Below are positions 51,030-59,640 of a stretch of 64,000 nt of DNA, in pieces. Position numbers and translations under genes: made by a program. Each line of letters starts with the position of its first letter. The stretch's first letter is position 1. The DNA is taken from the NCBI GenBank assembly GCA_024236195.1, contig JACKKZ010000002.1, forward strand, positions 496,001 through 560,000, written 5' to 3'. This stretch comes from Sphingomonadaceae bacterium. GTDB lineage: Bacteria; Pseudomonadota; Alphaproteobacteria; Sphingomonadales; Sphingomonadaceae. The notes under the pieces were generated by a model. It made no database searches, was not told where the DNA came from, and saw only the letters and a list, made by a program, of their open reading frames with translations.

Positions 51030-52259
51030 CTACAGGAAATCGAGCGGGTTCACCGGTTCGCCTTGTCGCCGCAGTTCCAGTGTCACCACCGGGCGATCCA
51101 CCCCGGCCACGCCCAAGGGCGCGCCGCCGACCAGCTCTTCGCCCACTGCCACATCATTGCGCGCCAGGCCGGTCACCAGGCTGGTCCAGCCGCCGGGATG
51201 CTCGATAATCACGATCCGGCCAAAGCCGCGATAGGGCCCGGCGAATGCCACCCGCCCAGCGGCAGGGGCGACGATCTGTGCCCCGTCACGCGGAGACAGG
51301 GAGAGGCCCTTGCTGGTCACCCCACCTTCAACCGGGGCGCCAAAACCGACTATAGTGCGCCCTGCAACCGGCAGCTGGAAGCCCTCCGGCGGACGCGCGG
51401 CCAAGGCAGCGGGGGTTGGCGTTGCGCCTGCAACCACCTCGCTCGCTTCCGGGCGCGGCGGGCGAATGATCGGGCCGGGCAAGCCCGCTAGTTCTTCGCG
51501 GAAGGACCCGGCTTCATCGAGGCGCGCGACCAGCCCATCCAAGTCTCGCGCTTCCTCCGCCAAGGCGAGCGCGCGTTCCGCCTCGCGATCAGCCGCCCCG
51601 CTGGCCCGGCGGGATTCGAGCCGCTGGCGCGTTTCCACCGCAGCAAGTTGTTGGCGCCGGCTGTCGAGCTGGCTTTCCGTCCCGCGCAGATCCGCCAGCG
51701 CAGCCCGCGCTTCGCGCTCCAGCGCTTTGCCGCGTTCAATCTCAGCCCGCAAAGCCGCAGTGCGCTGGCGGACTTGGGGCAAGGTCGTTTCCAGCATGGC
51801 GCGCAGATAGACGGCATCGCGCAATGATCCGGGGCGCAAAGCCGACAAAGCGAGCGGCCGGCGAGACATTTTCTGCAAGCTCGCGGTCAGCCGCAGCAGT
51901 GGCCCGCGCCGTTCTGCCAGCCGTTTGGCCAGCTTTTCGCGTTGCTGGTTGACCAGCGTTATCCGCGCTTCATTGGCGGCAATATCGGCCTCAGCCTGCT
52001 GGATGCGCGCAGCAAGCGCAGCCGCCTCGCGCGCCGTCTTCTCTGCCGCTTCGGTGGCAGCGCGCGCTTCTGCCTCCAGCTTCTCGCCGCGCTGCTCCGC
52101 TGCCTTGGCCTGTGCCCGGGCGCGCTGCATTGCGGCCCGGGTTTCCTCAACATCTTCGAATCCGGCATCCTGTTGCGCACCCGCAGGGGTGAGCAGCACC
52201 AGCGCCGGGAAAGCGGCAGCGGCGAGGATGGGCAGGGCGAGGCGCAGGGCAGGTTTCAC
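51030..52259 (-). CDS. envC: EnvC-like murein hydrolase activator with degenerate LytM domain
   Basis: 409 residues. Signal peptide (about 1-28), a long coiled coil (about 35-265), and a C-terminal LytM (M23) fold (about 300-405). The metal-binding residues of active M23 enzymes are missing: no HxxxD in GGVTSKGLSL, the usual HxH is VTLELR, and the loop His is absent (SLVTGL). This is the pattern of EnvC, which activates cell-separation amidases instead of cutting wall itself. The start is a GTG at 52259, two bases after the rlmH stop; GGGTGAG precedes it. Longer in-frame extensions overlap rlmH. Confidence 0.85.
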   Translation of the reverse strand: MKPALRLALPILAAAAFPALVLLTPAGAQQDAGFEDVEETRAAMQRARAQAKAAEQRGEKLEAEARAATEAAEKTAREAAALAARIQQAEADIAANEARITLVNQQREKLAKRLAERRGPLLRLTASLQKMSRRPLALSALRPGSLRDAVYLRAMLETTLPQVRQRTAALRAEIERGKALEREARAALADLRGTESQLDSRRQQLAAVETRQRLESRRASGAADREAERALALAEEARDLDGLVARLDEAGSFREELAGLPGPIIRPPRPEASEVVAGATPTPAALAARPPEGFQLPVAGRTIVGFGAPVEGGVTSKGLSLSPRDGAQIVAPAAGRVAFAGPYRGFGRIVIIEHPGGWTSLVTGLARNDVAVGEELVGGAPLGVAGVDRPVVTLELRRQGEPVNPLDFL

Positions 52260-52263
52260 AAAC

Positions 52264-52686
52264 TCACCCTGCCCGATGATAGGGATGGCCGGCAAGGATG
52301 GCCGTTGCGCGATATAGCTGTTCGGCCAGCATCGCGCGCGCCAGCAAATGCGGCCAGGTGGCCTTGCCATAGGCAAGCAGCAAGTCCGCTGCGGCGCGTT
52401 CTTCATCGCTATGGCCATCGGCAGCCCCGATTACAAAGCGTGTTTCGCGCACGCCATCATCGCGCCAGCGGCCCAGGATTTCGGCGAAATCTTCGGAAGA
52501 GAGGTTTTTGCCCTTCTCATCCAGCAACACGGTGCGCACCGGCGTCTGTGGCTCCGCCACGCGCCCGCCCGTTTCCGGCAATTCGGTGAGTTTGAGCGGC
52601 CAGCTGATCCGCTTTTCATAGCGCGCGACCAGCTCGGCCTCTGGTGAGCGACCGATTTTCCCGCGAGCGATGAGGTGGAGGAGCAT
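52264..52686 (-). CDS. rlmH: 23S rRNA (pseudouridine-1915-N3)-methyltransferase RlmH
   Basis: 140 residues. SPOUT methyltransferase acting on helix 69 of the 23S rRNA. LLDEKGKNLSSEDFAEIL, FVIGAADGHSDEER (the knot, about 101-114) and the C-terminal HLLARAMLAEQLYRATAILAGHPYHR are the family signatures, with the terminal Tyr-His-Arg needed for binding. Part of the conserved nadD-rsfS-rlmH-envC-ctpA run. Confidence 0.95.
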   Translation of the reverse strand: MLLHLIARGKIGRSPEAELVARYEKRISWPLKLTELPETGGRVAEPQTPVRTVLLDEKGKNLSSEDFAEILGRWRDDGVRETRFVIGAADGHSDEERAAADLLLAYGKATWPHLLARAMLAEQLYRATAILAGHPYHRAG

Positions 52687-52786
52687 GGATTGGCCCGAAA
52701 TTCAGCGTCAATACGGCTCTGCACATCAAAGGCGCTGCTTGCAACCGGTCTGGTCCGCGACACCCGCAGGCGCGCGGTGCAGATGC

Positions 52787-53170
52787 TCAGGCTCGGCCTG
52801 CCGCGCGTGACGGAGCTTCGTCCCCGATCGCCCACATGCGTTCGAGGTTGTAGAAGCTGCGCACTTCCGGGCGGAACAGGTGGACGACGACATCGCCAGC
52901 GTCGATCAGCACCCAGTCTGCTGCGGGCAAGCCTTCGAGACGGGCCGGGCCGAAGCCTGCCTGTTTCAGCTTTTCCGCGAGTTTCTGGGCCATGGAAGCG
53001 ACCTGGCGGGACGAACGACCCGACGCGATCACCATGTGATCAGCGATGGACGATTTGCCTGCCAGCGGCACCACGACCAATTCCTGGGCCTGATCTTCAT
53101 CGAGCTGGTGCAGCACCAGTTCGAGCTGGGAGCCGGCTTCAGCCTCGTACGAGGTCATCGAACCGGCCAT
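52787..53170 (-). CDS. rsfS: Ribosome silencing factor RsfS
   Basis: 127 residues from this start. It binds ribosomal protein L14 and blocks subunit joining in starvation. AGKSSIADHMVIASGRSSRQVASMAQKLAEKLK and DWVLIDAGDVVVHLFRPEVRSFYNLERMW are the family core. The ATG at 53170 is preferred because AGAGG lies six bases upstream; ATG codons at 53218 and 53158 are alternatives and would change only the non-conserved N-terminus. nadD lies 106 bases upstream. Confidence 0.93.
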   Translation of the reverse strand: MAGSMTSYEAEAGSQLELVLHQLDEDQAQELVVVPLAGKSSIADHMVIASGRSSRQVASMAQKLAEKLKQAGFGPARLEGLPAADWVLIDAGDVVVHLFRPEVRSFYNLERMWAIGDEAPSRAAGRA

Positions 53171-53275
53171 TGCAGCCTCTGTGCCGGCATCCGCCGAAAG
53201 GGATTGCGCCTGTGACATAGGCGTGGGTCTTGCTCCTGTATGAAAGGACGTAGGGAGAGGGTGCACGCCAGCGCT

Positions 53276-53953
53276 TCATTGCGCTTGCGACCCTCCCGCC
53301 GGGGGGATCAATTGGTGTGTCACCATGTCTCGCTGGGGTGAAGCGGCCATTTGCGATGCCCAGTCCGGATCGGCGCGGCGCAGGGCCGTGGCCGAACGGG
53401 AATCAGGATCAAACCGCAATATCACCAGCTTCGGAGCGCTCCATCCGCCCTTGCTTGCAAAACTGGCCGCAGGCACCCGATAGCGCCTCAACCAGGCCAT
53501 TGCGGGGCTCGCAACAGCAGCGGCATCATAGCCGGGTCGGGCAATCACCGCAATCGGCATTAAACGGGCAATTCTGCGCCAGTCTTTCCAGCGGTGGAAC
53601 TGGGCAAGGTTGTCTGCCCCCATCAGCCATACGAAACGCCGCTTGGGATAGCGGCGCAACAGCGCGCACAGCGTGTCCACCGTATAACGCGTGCCCAGCT
53701 CGCGCTCGATCGCTGTCACCCGGATCGGCGCGCGCCGCGCCTGCCTGACTGCAGCAGCAAACCGCGCCGCGAGAGGGGCCATGCCAGCGCGCGGTTTCAA
53801 CGGATTTCCGGGGGAGACGAGCCACCACGCCTCGTCCAGCCCAAGCAAGTCGATGGCGGCAAGCGTGATCTTGCGATGCGCGCCATGGGCGGGGTTGAAG
53901 CTGCCGCCCAGCAGAATGGTCCACGGACCTGAACGCCCGCCGCCAGCACCCAT
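53276..53953 (-). CDS. nadD: Nicotinate-nucleotide adenylyltransferase
   Basis: 225 residues. Converts NaMN to deamido-NAD. The nucleotidyltransferase motif LGGSFNPAHGAHRKI (about 13-27, with HxxH), WWLVSPGNPLKP, TRYTVDTLCAL, WLMGADNLAQFHRWKDW and the C-terminal RSATALR (replacing ISSTxIR) are visible. The ATG at 53953 follows the proA stop by one base and fits the family length. Probably co-transcribed with proA. Confidence 0.93.
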   Translation of the reverse strand: MGAGGGRSGPWTILLGGSFNPAHGAHRKITLAAIDLLGLDEAWWLVSPGNPLKPRAGMAPLAARFAAAVRQARRAPIRVTAIERELGTRYTVDTLCALLRRYPKRRFVWLMGADNLAQFHRWKDWRRIARLMPIAVIARPGYDAAAVASPAMAWLRRYRVPAASFASKGGWSAPKLVILRFDPDSRSATALRRADPDWASQMAASPQRDMVTHQLIPPAGGSQAQ

Positions 53954-53954
53954 G

Positions 53955-55250
53955 TCAGGGCCGTGCCTGGCCGTTGCCGCGCACTTGCCATTTATAGGTG
54001 GTGAGCCCTTCCAGTGCGACCGGGCCGCGCGCATGGAGCCTCCCCGTGGCAATGCCGATCTCTGCGCCCAGCCCGAATTCGCCGCCATCGGCGAACTGGC
54101 TGGAGGCATTGGCCATGACGATGGCCGAATCGACTTCCGCCAGGAACCGCTCGCGTGCTGCTTCATCGCCGGTCACGATCACATCGGTATGGCCGGACGA
54201 ATGGCGGGCAATATGCTCCAGCGCTGCGTCCAGCCCGTCGACCACGGCGACAGACAGAACCGCGTCGAGATATTCCGTGTCCCAATCCTCGGCCGTGGCG
54301 GGCAGGATGCGCGGGTCGAGCGCCTGTGCGCGGGCATCGCCGCGCAATTCGCAGTCTGCATCAAGCAAGTCCTTGACCACCCGCACGCTGCCGGGGAAGG
54401 CGCTGTCAAGCAGCAGCGTTTCCATCGCCCCGCAAATGCCGGTGCGGCGCAACTTGGCATTATGCGCCAACTCGACAGCCATGTCCGGATCGGCTCCGGC
54501 ATGGACATAGGTGTGGCAGATGCCGTCAAGATGGGCGAGCACGGGCACCCGCGCATCGGCCTGAACCCGCTCGACCAGGCTTTTGCCCCCGCGCGGGATA
54601 ATCATGTCCACCAGACCCGCTGCCGCGAGCATTGCGCCAACCAGCGCGCGGTCCTGGTCAGGCATCAATTGCACCGCCGCTTCGGGCACCCCGGCCGACA
54701 CCAGCCCGCGCACCAGCGCAGCATGGATTGCCCGGTTGGAATTGACCGCTTCGCTGCCCCCGCGCAGCAGCACGGCATTGCCCGAGCGGACGCACAAAAC
54801 GGCAGCGTCAGCGGTCACATTGGGGCGGCTTTCATAGATGATCCCGATCAACCCGACAGGAATGCGAATACGCTGCAATTCCAGACCGTTAGGGCGGTTC
54901 GTCCGGTCGATCACCTGGCCCACGGGATCGGGCAATTCCGCCACTGAATCCACCGCATCGGCAATCCCCGCCAGCCTCGTGGAATCGAGCCGCAAACGGT
55001 CCAGCATCGCGCCTGAAAGACCGCGCGCTTCGCCCGCCGAAATATCCTTCGCATTGGCGTTGAGGATGGCGCTTTCATCCTCGCGCAGGGCAGCGGCGGC
55101 GGCGTGCAGCGCCCGTGCCTTCGCCGGGTCATCCATCCGTGCCAGTACGCGCTGCGCCGCGCGGCCAGCGCGGGCCATTTCCGCGATCATTGCGGCGGCT
55201 TCATCCGCACTCAGTGTGCGGGGACGGACGGATTCTTCGACACTTGCCAT
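53955..55250 (-). CDS. proA: Gamma-glutamyl phosphate reductase
   Basis: 431 residues. NADPH-dependent step of proline synthesis. It shows MLDRLRLDSTRLAGIADAV, IPVGLIGIIYESRPNVTADAA, LRGGSEAVNSN, and RRTGICGAMETLL with the catalytic Cys. HSSGHTDVIV and VMANASSQFADGGEFGLGAEIGIATGRLHARGPV are also typical. proB is not present nearby. Divergent from the M23 gene by 61 bases. Confidence 0.96.
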   Translation of the reverse strand: MASVEESVRPRTLSADEAAAMIAEMARAGRAAQRVLARMDDPAKARALHAAAAALREDESAILNANAKDISAGEARGLSGAMLDRLRLDSTRLAGIADAVDSVAELPDPVGQVIDRTNRPNGLELQRIRIPVGLIGIIYESRPNVTADAAVLCVRSGNAVLLRGGSEAVNSNRAIHAALVRGLVSAGVPEAAVQLMPDQDRALVGAMLAAAGLVDMIIPRGGKSLVERVQADARVPVLAHLDGICHTYVHAGADPDMAVELAHNAKLRRTGICGAMETLLLDSAFPGSVRVVKDLLDADCELRGDARAQALDPRILPATAEDWDTEYLDAVLSVAVVDGLDAALEHIARHSSGHTDVIVTGDEAARERFLAEVDSAIVMANASSQFADGGEFGLGAEIGIATGRLHARGPVALEGLTTYKWQVRGNGQARP

Positions 55251-55311
55251 GGCGCCCCGTTAGCAGCCACCGACCGGCCTGTCAGCGCAGCTTTTCGGGA
55301 GGACGTGGTTA

Positions 55312-56631
55312 ATGCGCGTATGGTGGCTTGCGTCTGTCGCAAAGATACAAACGGTTCACCGTGCGACTCCATCGCCTCACCCCAAACTAGGGCGAGTCGA
55401 TTCGACCCTCCGCACCCCCCGTGGTAGCCGCCCTACCCAATCGCTCGGGTCGAGTCGCGGGGTCGCTTTGTCCAATTCTGAAAATATCAGCGCGCTGTCT
55501 GCTCGCCTGCGCGGAATGTTTCCTGACCGTGAGTTCTTCATGCGCTCGCAGGGGCAGGTGCGCTTCATCAAGGTTTCATCGCGTATCCAGATAATCCTTG
55601 CCACCGCGATTGTGGTCGCGTTGCTGGCGTGGGGCATCAGCATGGCTGGCATGGCCTGGACCCAATATCGGGCGCAGGCTGATCGTGCATCGCTGCTCCA
55701 GCGTGAAGCGCAGGTGGCTAGCGCCAAGGAACGCGTCGATGCCTATCGCGACGATATTGACGATGTGGCGCAGGACCTGCAGCGACGCCAGGACGTAATC
55801 GAGAAAATGACCGCGACGCTCGACCTGCCGGAAGACGCGCAGGCAGAGGAAACTGTCAGTGATTCCTCCACCGAAGCGGAAAAGGCGATTGCCAAGGTCA
55901 GCGCCAGCATGCCCGAAGCGGCGGCACTGGTGCGCATCGAAGCCCGCCAGATCGCCTATGTCGAGCGGCTGACCCGCTACGCAGACCGCCGCGCCCGGCG
56001 CGCCGAACAGGCGATCCGCAAGCTGGGCCTCAACCCCGAAACCATGCTGAAGAATGCGTCGAGCGAGGCCATGGGTGGTCCGTTCGAAGGTATCTTCGGC
56101 GGCAAGGGCGCAACCATTGACCCGCGGTTCGAACGACTCGGCCTCAGCCTCGCCCGGATGGAAGCGCTCGAAAGCGGGCTGGATTCGATCCCGCAATATC
56201 TGCCCGCCAATGTGATGATGGTCACTTCCAGCTATGGCTATCGCCGTGACCCCTTTACCGGGGCAGCAACCATGCACAGCGGGCTGGACTTCAAGGGCCC
56301 GATGGGCGCACCCATCTATGCCGCTGCCAAGGGCACGGTCAGTTTCGTCGGGCGCAAGTCGGGTTATGGCAATGTGGTCGAAGTCAGCCACGGTAACGGT
56401 TTGATGACTCGCTACGCCCATATGTCGAAATTCAATGCCAAGCTGGGGCAGGAAGTCGCCGCAGGTGACGTGATCGGCGCCATCGGCAGCACGGGCCGCT
56501 CGACCGGCCCTCACCTCCATTTCGAGGTGCGTATTAACGAGCGCGCGGTGAACCCGCGCACCTTCCTGGAGGCAGCCCCCGATGTTCTCAAAGAAATCCG
56601 CGCAGAACGCAGCGCCGGTAGCGAGGGCTAA
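55312..56631 (+). CDS. M23 family peptidoglycan endopeptidase with coiled coil
   Basis: 439 residues. A cytoplasmic N-terminus (about 1-90) is followed by one transmembrane helix (about 91-115), a coiled-coil segment (about 120-180) and a helical linker. The LytM/M23 domain (about 310-420) keeps the zinc ligands: MHSGLDF (HxxxD), RYAHM and HLHFE (HxH). It should be an active endopeptidase. The start is decided by GGGAGGA eight bases before the ATG at 55312. The 3' end overlaps the bactofilin gene by 50 bases; M23-bactofilin pairs shape local wall growth in several bacteria. Confidence 0.9.
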   Translation: MRVWWLASVAKIQTVHRATPSPHPKLGRVDSTLRTPRGSRPTQSLGSSRGVALSNSENISALSARLRGMFPDREFFMRSQGQVRFIKVSSRIQIILATAIVVALLAWGISMAGMAWTQYRAQADRASLLQREAQVASAKERVDAYRDDIDDVAQDLQRRQDVIEKMTATLDLPEDAQAEETVSDSSTEAEKAIAKVSASMPEAAALVRIEARQIAYVERLTRYADRRARRAEQAIRKLGLNPETMLKNASSEAMGGPFEGIFGGKGATIDPRFERLGLSLARMEALESGLDSIPQYLPANVMMVTSSYGYRRDPFTGAATMHSGLDFKGPMGAPIYAAAKGTVSFVGRKSGYGNVVEVSHGNGLMTRYAHMSKFNAKLGQEVAAGDVIGAIGSTGRSTGPHLHFEVRINERAVNPRTFLEAAPDVLKEIRAERSAGSEG

Positions 56632-57019
56632 GCCGATGGCCAGCAATTCGACCTTCTCCGTGATCGGCTCTGATGTGACTATCAAGGGCGACATTTCCGC
56701 CTCTGCCGATTTGCATGTCGATGGCACAATCGAAGGCGACATCATCTGCGCTTCGCTGGTGCAGGGTGAAAGCTCCACCATCAAGGGCGCGATCACCGCT
56801 GAAAGCGCGCGGCTGGCAGGCAAGGTGACCGGCTCGATTGCCGCCCGCGAACTGGTCGTGCTCAAGAGCGCGCGGATCGAAGGCGATGTGCATTATGACG
56901 CGCTGACCATCGAGCAGGGTGCCGAGGTCGATGGCCGCTTCGCCCATCGCGTGCCCGGCAAGACCGCCGCGCCGGCTGCCAAGCAGGGCGACGAATCGGT
57001 CCTGATCCTCAATAACTGA
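56582..57019 (+). CDS. Bactofilin family cytoskeletal protein
   Basis: 145 residues. DUF583 beta-helix (about 22-115): STFSVIGSDVTIKGDISASADLHVDGTIEGDI followed by G-rich repeats (ESSTIKGAITAESARLAGKVTGSI, ARIEGDVHYDALTIEQGAEVDGRF). Bactofilins polymerise without nucleotide and position wall enzymes. GGAGG lies nine bases before the ATG at 56582, inside the M23 gene; an ATG at 56636 is an alternative that would avoid the overlap. The context predicts that this bactofilin recruits the M23 enzyme. Confidence 0.92.
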   Translation: MFSKKSAQNAAPVARAKPMASNSTFSVIGSDVTIKGDISASADLHVDGTIEGDIICASLVQGESSTIKGAITAESARLAGKVTGSIAARELVVLKSARIEGDVHYDALTIEQGAEVDGRFAHRVPGKTAAPAAKQGDESVLILNN

Positions 57020-57024
57020 GCGCG

Positions 57025-58710
57025 TCAGAGCACTTCAGCGCGCAGGGCCTTGCGGTCCAGCTTGCCAATCAATGTCTTGGGCAAGCTCTCGCGGATGACG
57101 ACCTGATCGACGCGTTCATGCTTGCCGACCTTGCTGTTGAGCCAGTCCTTCAGCGACTCTGCGTCATTCTCGCCTGAACCTGACAGGGTGACATAGGCGC
57201 GCGGCACTTCGCCGAGATATTCATCGGGCACACCGATCACCAACGCTTCCTTGATCGCATCATTTTCCAGCAACACGTCTTCGACCTGACTGGGGAAGAC
57301 CTTGAACCCGCCGACCGCGATCATGTCCTTGATCCGGTCCACGATCTGCAGGAAGCCGTCTTCGTCCAGCGTCGCGACATCGCCCGTGCGCATCCATTGG
57401 CGGCCACCATGTTCGACAAAGGTTTCCGCGGCCGTATCGGGGCGGTTCCAGTAACCGCGCATGATTTGCGGGCCGTTGATCGCCAATTCACCCGGTTCCC
57501 CGGCTGGCGCGAGCTTTTCCGGGTCTTCCTTGTCGAGCAGGATGATATCCGTGCCGGGCACGACCTGCCCGATCGTGCCGCGCTTGCGCTTGCCGGCATA
57601 GGGATTGGCGGAGACCACGCCGGAGCTTTCCGTCAGGCCGTAGCCTTCGACCACACGCACACCGGTGACCCGTTCGAACTTGTCATGCACCGGCGCAGGC
57701 ATGGGTGCGCCGCCGGAAATGCAGACCTTGAGCGAAGAGAGGTCAGTTTTCGCGAGGTCGGGATGGTCGAGCAAGGCCTGGAACATGGTCGGCACGCCGG
57801 GGAAACCGGTGGCGCGATGTTTGGCGATAGTCGCCAGCACCTGCCCCGCGTCAAAGCGCGGGAGCATGGCGATCGAGGCACCACTCGCCACCGCATGGTT
57901 GAGAAGCGCTGTGTTGGCAAAGACATGGAAGAAGGGCAGCGCGCCCATGAACACTTCGCCTGACGGATTGCCAAAGGGATTGATACTCGCCACCTGCTGC
58001 GCGTTCAGCACCAACTGGCTATGGCCGAGCATCGCGCCTTTGGGCCTGCCGGTCGTGCCGCCAGTATATTGCAGCAGGGCGAGGTCTTCTGCGGGGTCAA
58101 TCTCCACCGGCACAGGAACCGTGCGAGGAGTGCAATCCCGCCATGCGAGTATCACATCGCTCCAGCCAACCTTGGCAATCTTGCTGCGCCCCAAAGTCTT
58201 GAGCGCAAGCCCCTTGTACCACGGCAGCATCTGCGCCAGCGATCCGACCACCAGTGTTTCCAGCGCGGAGGATTCCAGCACTGAGGCAGCGGTGCCGAAC
58301 AGTTCCGGCACGTCCAGCGTCACCAATATCCTCGTGCCGCTGTCACCCACCTGCCACGCCAGTTCCTCCACCGTGTAAAGCGGGGAGAAATTGACCACGA
58401 CGGCCCCGGCCATCATCGCCCCGTAATAGGCGGAGACATAGATCGGCACATTGGGCAGAAACAGGCCGACCCGATCCCCCTTGGCGATGCCCATCGCCTG
58501 CAAACCCGCCGCAAAGCGGTGCGCCTCGGCCAGCATATCACCATAGGTGTAGGTGCAGCCGAGGAAATGCAGCAACGGCGCGACTGGATTGGCCTGCGTG
58601 GTTCGCTCCAGCATCTGCGGCAAGGTCATCAGGTCAAACGGCGTATCCCATGGAGCGGGGTGTTCATATTGCTCTGGTGAGGGATGGTGGGGAAATTTAC
58701 TGACATCCAT
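57025..58710 (-). CDS. fadD: Long-chain fatty acid--CoA ligase
   Basis: 561 residues. Adenylate-forming enzyme that activates fatty acids with CoA. AMP-binding motif LLQYTGGTTGRPKGAML (about 213-229), GYGLTESSG, RTGDVATLDEDGFLQIVDRIKDMIAVGGFKVFP, and the C-terminal lysine motif LPKTLIGKLDRKAL match FadD. The ATG at 58710 gives a normal N-terminus (MDVSKFPHH); an upstream ATG at 58746 is possible. Its products would feed beta-oxidation, which needs the ETF encoded at 13 kb. Convergent with the bactofilin gene, five bases apart. Confidence 0.93.
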   Translation of the reverse strand: MDVSKFPHHPSPEQYEHPAPWDTPFDLMTLPQMLERTTQANPVAPLLHFLGCTYTYGDMLAEAHRFAAGLQAMGIAKGDRVGLFLPNVPIYVSAYYGAMMAGAVVVNFSPLYTVEELAWQVGDSGTRILVTLDVPELFGTAASVLESSALETLVVGSLAQMLPWYKGLALKTLGRSKIAKVGWSDVILAWRDCTPRTVPVPVEIDPAEDLALLQYTGGTTGRPKGAMLGHSQLVLNAQQVASINPFGNPSGEVFMGALPFFHVFANTALLNHAVASGASIAMLPRFDAGQVLATIAKHRATGFPGVPTMFQALLDHPDLAKTDLSSLKVCISGGAPMPAPVHDKFERVTGVRVVEGYGLTESSGVVSANPYAGKRKRGTIGQVVPGTDIILLDKEDPEKLAPAGEPGELAINGPQIMRGYWNRPDTAAETFVEHGGRQWMRTGDVATLDEDGFLQIVDRIKDMIAVGGFKVFPSQVEDVLLENDAIKEALVIGVPDEYLGEVPRAYVTLSGSGENDAESLKDWLNSKVGKHERVDQVVIRESLPKTLIGKLDRKALRAEVL

Positions 58711-58771
58711 GTAAACGAGAATGCCGCAGCGCCGTGATTTGGGCAAGCACGATCGGCATCCCCCATACAGA

Positions 58772-58807
58772 AAAGCCGCCGGTCACCCTGAGGCAACCGG
58801 CGGCTTT
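58772..58807 (-). terminator. Rho-independent terminator of trcR
   Basis: AAAGCCGCCGGT (58772-58783) and ACCGGCGGCTTT (58796-58807) form a 12-base stem; on the minus strand TTTTCTGTA follows. It lies 22 bases after the trcR stop. Confidence 0.8.
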
Positions 58808-58828
58808 CTAGATTGCTTTGGCTCGAAT

Positions 58829-59536
58829 TCAGGCTTCGCTGGCGCCTTCTTCAGCTTCCGCAGCGCGCTTGGCTTCAAGCCATGCAGCCGCTTCAGCCTC
58901 CTGCGCGGCTTCGGAAGCGGCCTTCGCCTGCGCTTCACGCTCAGCGCGCAATTCCTCGATCAGCTTTTCCTTGTCGCTGCTGCTATCCGGAGTTGCTGCG
59001 CCTTCGGTGATACCCGCCTTCTTCGCAGCCTTGGCGACCACGGCGTCAAGTTCGCGCTGCGAGCACAGGCCAAGCGTGACCGGATCCTTGGGCTGGATGT
59101 TCTGGATGTTCCAGTGCGTGCGGTCCCGCACTGCGGCGATGGTGTTGCGGGTGGTGCCGATCAGCTTGCCGATCTGCGCATCGGAAATTTCAGGGTGATT
59201 GCGCAGCAGCCAGGCGATGCCATCGGGCTTGTCCTGCCGCTTGGACACCGGCGTGTAACGCGGCCCCTTGGTGCGGCTGACCGAGGTCGGCGCCTTCTGC
59301 ATCTGCAGCACGTAATCGGGATCGGCCTGGCCACGTTCGATTTCATCATGCGTCAGCTCGCCCGAATGAATCGGATCGCGCCCGGTATATTTGGAGCTGG
59401 CCAGATCGTCAGCCATCGCCTGCACTTCAAGAATGTGCAGGCCGCAGAATTCAGCGATCTGCGAGAAGCTGAGCGCGGTATTGTCGACCAGCCAGGATGC
59501 CGTGGCATGAGGCATGAGAGGGGTCGGCTGGGCCAT
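58829..59536 (-). CDS. trcR: TrcR-like cell cycle transcriptional regulator, DUF1013
   Basis: 235 residues. DUF1013 core (about 1-165): PLMPHATASWLVDNTALSFSQIAEFCGLHILEVQ, YTPVSKRQDKPDGIAWLLRNHPEISDAQIGKLIGTT, DRTHWN and DPVTLGLCSQ. A charged, Ala/Glu-rich coiled-coil tail follows (about 185-235). The family contains a Caulobacter cell-cycle regulator, TrcR. HTH-like segments are evident but I cannot define targets. With sciP it makes two cell-cycle regulators in this window. Single gene with its own terminator. Confidence 0.9.
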   Translation of the reverse strand: MAQPTPLMPHATASWLVDNTALSFSQIAEFCGLHILEVQAMADDLASSKYTGRDPIHSGELTHDEIERGQADPDYVLQMQKAPTSVSRTKGPRYTPVSKRQDKPDGIAWLLRNHPEISDAQIGKLIGTTRNTIAAVRDRTHWNIQNIQPKDPVTLGLCSQRELDAVVAKAAKKAGITEGAATPDSSSDKEKLIEELRAEREAQAKAASEAAQEAEAAAWLEAKRAAEAEEGASEA

Positions 59537-59640
59537 GGATAATGTCCTGCAAAAAGGGCCTGAAAATAGAAGGGCCGCCCCTTATCGGAGCGGCCGCTTG
59601 GGAGCCCAGATAGGCGAATGTCCGCCAAAGGGCAAGTATT

